Assembly: GCA_016302405.1 (NCBI GenBank)
Contig: JAEDNR010000062.1
Span: 1 to 12,009, forward strand
Direction of reading: 5' to 3'
DNA from: Oscillospiraceae bacterium
GTDB lineage: Bacteria; Bacillota; Clostridia; Oscillospirales; Oscillospiraceae
Length of the DNA stretch: 12,009 bases
A program made the translations under genes and the position numbers. The notes under the pieces were generated by a model that saw only the letters and a list, made by a program, of their open reading frames with translations, had not been told where the DNA came from and made no database searches. Shown piece by piece: positions 1 to 4,195 of the stretch; within the stretch, counting starts at the first letter, position 1; each line of letters starts with the position of its first letter.

Positions 1-2
1 TG

Positions 3-167
3 ATCTTCCCCGGTGATCTGCCTGCCTATGGCATCTCCTATGTGGACGCGGGAGGTAACCTGCGCCGTTTCGCCATTGAGGTCAGCGGCTACGACGGCTC
101 CGTGCTGCTGGAGGAGGCGGACCCATTGGAGATCCAGTTTATTCTTCCGGGGAAGATTCCCAGATAG
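3..167 (+). CDS. C-terminal fragment of an unidentified protein
   Basis: The reading frame is open from the left edge and ends at TAG 165-167, giving 54 residues (starting IFPGDLPAYGISYVDAG and ending ILPGKIPR). The composition is ordinary for a folded protein: alternating hydrophobic and polar residues that suggest beta strands, with no membrane segment or cysteines. I do not recognise the family. The start lies outside the window, so length, operon context and function cannot be judged. The codon third positions are G/C-rich, like the real genes further right, which supports it being coding. Both shadow frames in the same stretch look worse. Confidence 0.6.
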   Translation: MFPGDLPAYGISYVDAGGNLRRFAIEVSGYDGSVLLEEADPLEIQFILPGKIPR

Positions 168-235
168 TGAGCGGGACAAGGACGATTCGGGAGAATCATC
201 GTTGACGAAAAAAGTATCAGGAAGTGTGCTCCCAT

Positions 236-410
236 ATGAAAAATACACGTTTCTTTGGAATGTTGTTGACGGTTCTTCATCTATTATTACAGCAATTATG
301 AATCGACGATAAGCTGGAAAGAGCAAAGCCAAGGCTTTTATGGAATGGTTTCAGAAAATCAGATGATTGCGGACTTCGATCTTGATGGAAGATTGGAACG
401 GGCAGAATAA
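236..410 (+). pseudogene. possible frameshifted gene for a small membrane-anchored protein
   Basis: ATG 236 is preceded by AGGAAG (219-224) and opens with a positively charged, hydrophobic start (MKNTRFFGMLLTVL), then reaches a stop at 299-301. A second frame is open from 270 to TAA 408-410 and reads like a protein end (SWKEQSQGFYGMVSENQ, then ADFDLDGRLERAE). Joining the two frames near 272-278 gives about 58 residues: a short basic N-terminus, one hydrophobic helix, then a polar tail outside the membrane. The total of 175 nt is one base over a whole number of codons, as a single-base indel would leave. This may be a decayed small gene, a sequencing error, or chance. The base composition is more AT-rich than the neighbouring genes. 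Confidence 0.28.
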
Positions 411-469
411 GCAGTTATCAAATTAAAATGTCATGCAGAAAAGCTAATAGTATAAAAGGATAAATTTAT

Positions 470-630
470 GGCAACACCGCACAATTGCGTCTGCGGATCT
501 CAGCGGATCTTTTGTGCCATTTCTGCAGTTTCAAAAACGGGAAATACATACAGTATTCCCCCGTTTTTGAAACTTTGAACTGGCACAAAATCTCTCGCTG
601 AGCTTCCTTGCCGAATTATGCGGTGTAGCC
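470..630. repeat. MITE-like palindromic element with TTAT target duplication
   Basis: The left end GGCAACACCGCACAATT and the right end (reverse complement GGCTACACCGCATAATT) are imperfect terminal inverted repeats. Pairing continues inward: CTCAGCG, TTTTGTGCCA and AGTTTCAAAAACGGG on the left all recur as reverse complements on the right (559-600), leaving a loop near 545-556. The whole 161 bp can therefore fold into one long hairpin. It is flanked on both sides by TTAT (466-469 and 631-634), consistent with a 4-bp target-site duplication. There is no transposase frame. The ATG at 468 opens only a 36-codon frame made by the insertion junction. This is a non-autonomous transposable element by structure; the parent family is not identified. 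Confidence 0.72.
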
Positions 631-679
631 TTATTTTGCTGACTACGATACAGGGTTGGATAAAGCGGATAGTCTGGGT

Positions 680-708
680 TGATTCCAGAGAGAATCAGCA
701 ACTTTTTT
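680..708 (+). terminator. weak hairpin followed by six T
   Basis: TGATTC (680-685) pairs with GAATCA (692-697) across a 6-nt loop, and a run of six T follows at 703-708. The shape fits a small Rho-independent terminator reading rightward. The stem is short and five bases separate it from the T run, and no gene that would need it is visible directly upstream. Confidence 0.28.
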
Positions 709-802
709 ACATGGAATGTAATGAATAAGGGTGTCGCGTTTCGGCGCTGTTGACAAATACCCCCAAGTGGAATAACTCTTGAAGAATCACACCCAAACAA
801 CG

Positions 803-827
803 AAAAAAGACCGCATTTGCGGCCTTT
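803..827 (-). terminator. Rho-independent terminator, leftward, probably end of the tRNA unit
   Basis: On the minus strand AAAGGCCGC and GCGGTCTTT pair around an AAAT loop and are followed by more T. The one non-Watson-Crick position is a G-U wobble in minus-strand RNA but an A-C mismatch in plus-strand RNA, so the hairpin favours leftward transcription. It lies about 170 bp past tRNA-Glu and may be a second, backup terminator. Confidence 0.45.
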
Positions 828-860
828 ACCAGTCGTATCAGGTCCATAGCGCAGGCAGAC

Positions 861-896
861 AAGAGGCATTGTTCGGTAACGCGTTCAATGCCTCTT
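861..896. other. 11-bp perfect hairpin in the tRNA downstream region
   Basis: AAGAGGCATTG (861-871) and CAATGCCTCTT (886-896) are perfect reverse complements separated by 14 nt. On the plus strand a few T follow; on the minus strand there is no T run. It lies between the two candidate terminators of the leftward tRNA unit, so it may be a processed 3' trailer structure or a rightward terminator. No function can be assigned. Confidence 0.4.
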
Positions 897-934
897 TTGT
901 ATGTCCGCCGCAGATTGTGCTCTGCCTTCTGGTG

Positions 935-987
935 GGAGAAAAATAACAAATCCGAACCCTTCCCCAATTCGGAAAAAGTTCGGATTT
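935..987 (-). terminator. hairpin plus T-rich tail just after tRNA-Glu
   Basis: AAATCCGAAC (948-957) and GTTCGGATTT (978-987) form a perfect 10-bp stem. Reading leftward, the stem is followed by GTTATTTTTC (938-947). It begins eight bases beyond the CCA of tRNA-Glu, so it is the natural first terminator of the tRNA transcript. The loop is long (20 nt) and the T run is interrupted, so efficiency may be modest. Confidence 0.5.
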
Positions 988-995
988 GCTAATTT

Positions 996-1070
996 TGGTG
1001 ACCCGTACGGGAATCGAACCCATGTTACCGCCGTGAAAGGGCGGTGTCTTAACCGCTTGACCAACGGGCC
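996..1070 (-). tRNA. tRNA-Glu (anticodon UUC)
   Basis: The minus strand folds into a complete cloverleaf: acceptor GGCCCGT with ACGGGTC, D arm with AAGCGGTTAA, anticodon stem CCGCC/GGCGG with loop CTTTCAC (anticodon TTC at 1035-1037), T stem ATGGG/CCCGT with loop TTCGATT, discriminator A and encoded CCA (996-998). The sequence matches the usual bacterial tRNA-Glu pattern. Its 5' end directly abuts the CCA of the upstream tRNA-Met, and both share one promoter at 1191-1219. I see no copy of its 3' end elsewhere in the window, so there is no sign that it serves as an integration site here. Confidence 0.96.
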
Positions 1071-1146
1071 TGGTAGCGGCAATCTGATTCGAACAGATGA
1101 CATACCGGGTATGAACCGGCTACTCTACCAACTGAGTTATGCCGCC
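1071..1146 (-). tRNA. tRNA-Met (anticodon CAU), elongator type
   Basis: The minus strand gives acceptor GGCGGCA with TGCCGCT, D stem ACTC/GAGT, anticodon stem GCCGG/CCGGT with loop TTCATAC (anticodon CAT at 1111-1113), T stem ATCTG/CAGAT with loop TTCGAAT, discriminator A and encoded CCA (1071-1073). The loop and stem match elongator tRNA-Met. It lacks the run of G-C pairs before the loop and the 1-72 mismatch of the initiator, and a lysidine tRNA-Ile is less likely. Position 1-72 is a G-U wobble, which is unusual. It is the first gene of the leftward two-tRNA unit, about 45 nt downstream of the -10 box. Confidence 0.94.
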
Positions 1147-1160
1147 ATGTGTGGTCAAAG

Positions 1161-1181
1161 GGTTTCGGCACCGCCGAAACC
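1161..1181 (-). other. perfect hairpin in the tRNA leader
   Basis: GGTTTCGGC (1161-1169) and GCCGAAACC (1173-1181) are perfect reverse complements with a 3-nt loop. The element lies between the promoter and the 5' end of tRNA-Met, so it would sit at or near the start of the primary transcript. There is no T run, so it is not a terminator. It may protect the 5' end or isolate the leader from the tRNA fold. Confidence 0.6.
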
Positions 1182-1190
1182 AGCTTGTGT

Positions 1191-1219
1191 ATTATAGCCG
1201 GATTTGGCGCTTTTGTCAA
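1191..1219 (-). promoter_or_regulatory. full-consensus sigma-A promoter for the tRNA pair
   Basis: Reading leftward, TTGACA (1214-1219), a 17-bp spacer and TATAAT (1191-1196) match the housekeeping consensus at all 12 positions with ideal spacing. The first downstream gene in that direction is tRNA-Met at 1146. Such strength fits a stable-RNA gene. Confidence 0.9.
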
Positions 1220-1279
1220 GGGGTTTCTCATGTTTTTTGGGAAGATTTTTTGGGAATACTTCTTTCCGAGGTGATTCCC

Positions 1280-1663
1280 ATGAAAATATTGCGAAAACCC
1301 ATTCTGTTTGCTGTCGGTGGGACGGGGTATGTGCTGCTGGAATTTTTATGGCGGGGATGGAGCCATATCAGCATGTTTCTGGCGGGCGGCCTGTGCTTCC
1401 TGCTGGTAGGCCATCTGGAGGAAACGGAGCCCAGACTGCCGGGGCCGGTGCGGCCGCTGGCGGGGGCGGCGATCATTACCATGGTGGAGCTGGCGGCGGG
1501 GCTGGCGGTGAATCGGGACTATGCCGTGTGGGACTACCGCGGCAGTCCCGGAAACTTCTGCGGTCAGATCTGCCCCCTGTACTCGTTTCTGTGGATCGGC
1601 GTTGCCTGGGCAGCCGGGAAGCTGTACCGTGCCCTCAACGAAAGGCTGGAAGCGGTAAAATAG
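1280..1663 (+). CDS. CmpB-family membrane protein (putative ABC transporter type IV)
   Basis: This 127-residue protein has about four hydrophobic segments (roughly 8-24, 30-46, 58-78 and 97-115). The family signature is visible in the C-terminal half: WDY at 84-86, NFCGQIC at 92-98 and YSFLW at 101-105, as in the small Firmicutes membrane proteins catalogued as putative ABC transporter permeases (ABC_trans_CmpB). Despite that name no ATPase or binding protein lies next to it, and transport activity is unproven. The ATG at 1280 is chosen because GAGGTG lies 6-7 bases upstream and the protein then starts basic and hydrophobic (MKILRKPILF). The frame is open further upstream, but that part crosses the tRNA promoter and part of tRNA-Met and is not coding. 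It looks monocistronic. Confidence 0.82.
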   Translation: MKILRKPILFAVGGTGYVLLEFLWRGWSHISMFLAGGLCFLLVGHLEETEPRLPGPVRPLAGAAIITMVELAAGLAVNRDYAVWDYRGSPGNFCGQICPLYSFLWIGVAWAAGKLYRALNERLEAVK

Positions 1664-1689
1664 TAATTTGGCGAGCTATCGAATTCCCG

Positions 1690-1871
1690 GTCATTGCGAA
1701 CCAGTGACCGATGTCACTGGTGTGGCAATCTCCCGGTTAGATACCATTTCTCGATAACACACAGATGGATTCCGGGAAACGGCACAAAAAAGAACGGTCT
1801 GTATGACGATGGGCCGCCTGTAATTCGATGGAGATTCCCAGGTCAGTAGTGCGCTACTTTCTCGGAATGAC
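1690..1871. repeat. MITE-like element with two inverted hairpin ends
   Basis: The left end GTCATTGCGA and the right end TCGGAATGAC (reverse complement GTCATTCCGA) are terminal inverted repeats differing at one base. Inside the left end, ACCAGTGAC (1700-1708) and GTCACTGGT (1713-1721) form a perfect 9-bp hairpin and ATTGC/GCAAT pairs around it. The right end mirrors this layout with AGTAG/CTACT near 1846-1859 and GGAGATTC before it, matching GGCAATCTCC on the left. No protein is encoded. Repeats of the form TCATTGCGA-hairpin-GGCAATCTCC are common in Clostridia genomes. The left hairpin, 27 bp after the stop of the upstream gene, could also end its transcript. Confidence 0.65.
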
Positions 1872-1967
1872 AGTGTTGTTCGAGGCGCGCGCTCCTCCAC
1901 AAATACCAATTTCTCACCTGGCTTTTTCCCGGGGAATGGGAAGTTTTCTCCGGAAGAGCGGAACAGC

Positions 1968-1996
1968 TTGCAATTCCGCTTCCGGCATGCTATGAT
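1968..1996 (+). promoter_or_regulatory. sigma-A promoter for the lipoprotein gene
   Basis: TTGCAA (1968-1973), a 17-bp spacer and TATGAT (1991-1996) match 4/6 and 5/6 of the consensus. The -10 box lies inside a perfect inverted repeat, ATGCTAT-G-ATAGCAT (1987-2001), which could be an operator. The gene starts about 60 bases downstream. Confidence 0.6.
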
Positions 1997-2057
1997 AGCA
2001 TCACCTGGATACCGGAGGCCGGTAAGCCGGGGAATAACAGAGAAGGGGATTTTTCCT

Positions 2058-2774
2058 ATGTTGAAGAAATGGGGCGCGCTGCTGCTTGCGGGTGCGCTGC
2101 TTTTGACTATGAGCGCCTGCTCTGGCTCCGACGGCAAGAGCATCCGGGGGAGTGTGACGTCCGTGGAAACCACAGCTCCGGAAACTACGGCTCCGGAAAC
2201 CACAGTCCCGGAAACCACGGCTCCGGAAACCACAGAGCCTGCTTTCGCGGTGGGCAGCAGTGCTGGCAACCGGTACGAAAACACCTTCCTGGGCATCGGC
2301 TGCGCACTGGATGAAAACTGGACCTTCCTTTCCGATGAGCAGATCCGGGAAAACAATGCAGCCGCCGCGGATATGATGGCGGATGCGTATCAGGAACAGG
2401 TTCAGGACGCTGATGTGGTTTACGACATGATGGCAAACCACCAAAACGAAGTCGATACCCTCAGCCTGAACATGGAAAAGCTTTCCGGCGCGGCAAAGCT
2501 CGTCACCGAGGAGCAGTACGCCCAGCTTTCTCTGGAGGGGCTGGAAGGCAGCCTGAGCTCCATGGGCATTGAAAATATCCAGACCTCTGTGGAGCAGATT
2601 TCTTTCGCCGGCGGAACCCATGCCTGCATCCGGCTGGAGGGCGAGTATTCCGGGGTCAAGGTGTATGAATCCCTTGTCTGCTTTAAGCGGGGCGGTTATA
2701 TGGCCCTTGCCTGTGCCTGCACCTGGATGGAGGATGGTACCCAGGCCATTCTGGACAGCTTCTACGCGCTGTAA
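2058..2774 (+). CDS. secreted lipoprotein with Thr/Pro-rich repeat linker, function unknown
   Basis: This 238-residue protein begins with a signal peptide (MLKKWG, then a run of Leu/Ala) ending LTMSAC, so Cys21 is the likely lipidation site; Met at -3 is a tolerated variant of the usual Leu. Residues 37-61 are five copies of ETT[A/V/E]P, a flexible linker that would hold the next domain away from the membrane or wall. From about residue 70 there is a folded domain with the recognisable opening YENTFLGIG and a central Ala/Asp/Glu-rich helix; it ends FYAL. Similar lipoproteins occur in gut Clostridia, but I know no proven function. ATG 2058 is preceded by AGAAGGGG; the frame is open back to 1968, but that part lies on the promoter. 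No gene is co-transcribed in an obvious way. Confidence 0.85.
   Translation: MLKKWGALLLAGALLLTMSACSGSDGKSIRGSVTSVETTAPETTAPETTVPETTAPETTEPAFAVGSSAGNRYENTFLGIGCALDENWTFLSDEQIRENNAAAADMMADAYQEQVQDADVVYDMMANHQNEVDTLSLNMEKLSGAAKLVTEEQYAQLSLEGLEGSLSSMGIENIQTSVEQISFAGGTHACIRLEGEYSGVKVYESLVCFKRGGYMALACACTWMEDGTQAILDSFYAL
2166..2240 (+). repeat. five 15-bp tandem repeats in the lipoprotein linker
   Basis: The unit GAAACCACGGCTCCG is repeated five times with few changes, the last copy ending GAGCCT. Each copy encodes ETTxP. The repeat is in frame, so gain or loss of copies would change linker length without breaking the gene. Confidence 0.85.
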
Positions 2775-2891
2775 GGACGGCTGCTTACTGGGTTAAATTG
2801 TTTACCGTCTTGACGGCAGCAGGCCCCTGCCTGGCTGCTTCGTTGAGCCGATATACATTTTTGAAAATTATTATGAAAGAAGGAAACAACC

Positions 2892-3026
2892 ATGAAGTAT
2901 GTCTGCAATGTGTGCGGCTGGATCTACGACGAGGAAGAGACTGGCGTCAAGTTTGAGGATCTGCCCGAGGACTTCGAGTGCCCGGTCTGCGGCGTAGGCA
3001 AGGACGACTTCTCCCCCGAGGAGTAA
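2892..3026 (+). CDS. rubredoxin, short type
   Basis: This 44-residue protein has the two rubredoxin iron knuckles, C5-N-V-C8-G and C30-P-V-C33-G, which bind one iron through four cysteines. The aromatic core residues Y3, W10, Y12, F28 and F40 are in the expected places. Rubredoxins carry single electrons in the cytoplasm of anaerobes, often to oxygen- or peroxide-reducing partners; no partner gene is nearby. Usual length is 52-54 residues. The gap is in the middle loop between the two knuckles, where about eight residues are missing, as in the short rubredoxin known from Desulfovibrio desulfuricans. AGAAGGA (2878-2884) lies 7 bases before the ATG, and a terminator follows, so it is probably a single-gene unit. 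Confidence 0.95.
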   Translation: MKYVCNVCGWIYDEEETGVKFEDLPEDFECPVCGVGKDDFSPEE

Positions 3027-3039
3027 ATATCCCCATGAT

Positions 3040-3070
3040 CCCCCGTCCGGTTTTCGGACGGGGGTCGTTT
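3040..3070 (+). terminator. terminator after the rubredoxin gene
   Basis: CCCCCGTCCG (3040-3049) and CGGACGGGGG (3055-3064) form a perfect, very GC-rich 10-bp stem with a GTTTT loop, 14 bases after the rubredoxin stop. Only a short tract (TCGTTT) follows, so the T run is weak, but the position and stem strength support termination. Confidence 0.65.
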
Positions 3071-3187
3071 GGCTGTCGCGGGGAAACAGACAATGGAATA
3101 TGCTTACCGGGTTATCGCAGCAAAGCGACAAATTGGGATTTGTAGGGGTGTTTGGACTGTGGTATGCGGTTCGATGCGGTGTGCGCT

Positions 3188-3384
3188 AAGGCTCCCCTGT
3201 GTAAGGGGAGCTGTCAGCGAAGCTGACTGAGGGGTTGTAACGGTGGACTTCCCTATCTACCCATCGTCAGAACGGACAGTATCCTTTGTGACCCCTTTTC
3301 GCCGATTTGTTGTCAATATTAAAACATTTTACTGCACAATCCCTCAGGCCCTCCGGGCCAGCTCCCTTTACACAAGGGAGCCTT
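3188..3384. repeat. inverted pair of double-hairpin repeat units
   Basis: The left end AAGGCTCCCCTGTGTAAGGG and the right end (reverse complement AAGGCTCCCTTGTGTAAAGG) are terminal inverted repeats of about 26 bp with two differences. Each end has an outer hairpin with the same 7-nt loop (GCTCCCC/GGGGAGC on the left, GCTCCCT/AGGGAGC on the right) and an inner hairpin of different sequence (GTCAGC-GAA-GCTGAC at 3213-3227, GGCCC-TCC-GGGCC at 3347-3359). The middle, 3241-3335, is AT-rich with no convincing frame. This looks like a non-autonomous mobile repeat. The frames across it start or end inside the repeat and are not genes. Confidence 0.65.
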
Positions 3385-3556
3385 TGCCGTGCCCCATTTT
3401 CCACCCGCTCACCATTCATCAAACAGCCCGCCAAATTCCAATTTGTCGTGCCACAGAACGATACCGAGCGGGTGGTGCTGCACGCAGTGAATCAAAATCC
3501 AATGATTGCCGGGGGCAATCATACCTAAATTGATAGCTTTCGAGCGCAGCGAGACT

Positions 3557-3710
3557 GATGAGGAACGGCGAAACAGACCGATTTTGCATACAGTTCGTAA
3601 AAAAGGTACAATTTGAAAAGTTGTACGTTCTTATTTGACTGAACACCACATCAGAAGATGTCGCCGTTCCTCATCCGCCCCTGCGGGGCACCTTCCCCCC
3701 GGGGGAAGGT
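3557..3710. repeat. second repeat element with 14-bp inverted repeats and terminal palindrome
   Basis: GATGAGGAACGGCG (3557-3570) recurs exactly as its reverse complement at 3662-3675. To the right lie GCCCC-TGC-GGGGC (3677-3689) and ACCTTCCCCC-C-GGGGGAAGGT (3690-3710), a double hairpin of the same layout as the units at 3188-3384. To the left, 3536-3556 appears to be a degraded partner unit. The interior contains GTACAA/TTGTAC (3606-3626) and is AT-rich. The area 3385-3556 between the two elements holds only the hairpin ATGATTGCC-GGG-GGCAATCAT (3502-3522) and a short repeat (CAAATTCCAATTTGTC, 3432-3447). No gene is visible in 3071-3827. Confidence 0.55.
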
Positions 3711-3827
3711 ATTGGCCCGGCAAATTCCCAATTTGTCTGTTTACCGCGTTAACCGATATGCACAATGTCTTATTTCATGACAATTGCCCACGCGCAAACC
3801 CGAAATAACCAAAAGGAGGTCCGAATT

Positions 3828-4055
3828 ATGGCGCAATACGAGCTGGTGCGGGAAATTCAGAACCTGTGCCGGAACAATCAGATGCGGGATATTTCTTTCC
3901 AGGAGGTGGAATGCGCCGACCCGGAAAGCTATGTCCGGGAGCTTCTGAAAGGGAAAAATGTGGAGCTTTCCTCGGATGCCCGGGAGGACGGCAGCGTTAC
4001 GGTCTACGCCTCCTGCGACGGACTGACCCAGAAGTTTATCTTTTCCCCGATTTGA
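3828..4055 (+). CDS. small cytoplasmic protein of unknown function
   Basis: This 75-residue protein has no signal peptide or membrane segment. Residues 3-18 look helical and charged, followed by a short strand, an acidic helix (DPESYVRELLKG, 31-42) and two predicted strands (NVELSSD; SVTVYASCDG) ending QKFIFSPI. It has three cysteines (14, 29, 63) in no known metal-binding pattern. I do not recognise the family. The start is set by an excellent site, AAAGGAGG (3812-3819), eight bases before the ATG, so it is very likely translated. The upstream in-frame ATG at 3765 lacks a comparable site. A strong terminator follows at 4076-4096, and the next operon has its own promoter, so it seems to be transcribed alone. 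Confidence 0.75.
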   Translation: MAQYELVREIQNLCRNNQMRDISFQEVECADPESYVRELLKGKNVELSSDAREDGSVTVYASCDGLTQKFIFSPI

Positions 4056-4075
4056 GGGCAGTTTTCCAAATGATT

Positions 4076-4107
4076 TGCGGCGGATTATCCGCCGCATATT
4101 TCGTTTC
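4076..4107 (+). terminator. terminator after the 75-residue gene
   Basis: TGCGGCGGA (4076-4084) and TCCGCCGCA (4088-4096) form a perfect 9-bp stem with a TTA loop, followed by TATTTCGTTT. It starts 20 bases after the stop codon and separates this gene from the ABC exporter promoter downstream. Confidence 0.72.
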
Positions 4108-4114
4108 TGCCCTA

Positions 4115-4143
4115 TTGCTATTTTCAAATGAATGTGCTATAAT
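4115..4143 (+). promoter_or_regulatory. promoter of the ABC exporter operon, extended -10
   Basis: TTGCTA (4115-4120), a 17-bp spacer and a perfect TATAAT (4138-4143) preceded by TG at 4135-4136 form a strong sigma-A promoter with an extended -10. The leader to ATG 4196 is about 45 nt, which leaves little room for an attenuator or riboswitch. I see no obvious operator palindrome here. Confidence 0.75.
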
Positions 4144-4195
4144 TGGCCCGTTTCGGCCTGCTGTTTTGACAGGTTTTGGAAGTAAGGAGGGAAAC

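Noticed and set aside
750..778. TTGACA at 750-755 as a rightward promoter
   Set aside because: The -35 box is perfect but the sequence at the right spacing (TAACTC) matches only 2/6 of a -10 box, and no gene follows.
996..1070. tRNA-Glu as attachment site of a mobile island
   Set aside because: No integrase gene and no second copy of the tRNA 3' end is present in the window.
885..1231. Short frames on both strands across the tRNA genes
   Set aside because: They run through two clear tRNA genes and their promoter, and have no support as protein.
2775..2891. Terminator for the lipoprotein gene and promoter for rubredoxin in this gap
   Set aside because: A bulged GCAGC/GCTGC hairpin is present without a T run, and TTGACG, TTGAGC and TATACA boxes do not fall at proper spacing, so neither could be placed with confidence.
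3243..3649. Open frames of 73-96 codons within the repeat nest
   Set aside because: They run through inverted repeats and hairpins, lack ribosome sites and have no recognisable protein features.
3188..3710. CRISPR array or riboswitch in the repeat-rich gap
   Set aside because: The repeats are inverted and few rather than regularly spaced direct repeats, and the downstream 75-residue gene lacks a leader resembling a known riboswitch.
3866..4195. N-terminal extension of the first ABC gene by 110 codons
   Set aside because: This part overlaps the 75-residue gene, a terminator and the exporter promoter; ATG 4196 has a near-ideal ribosome site.
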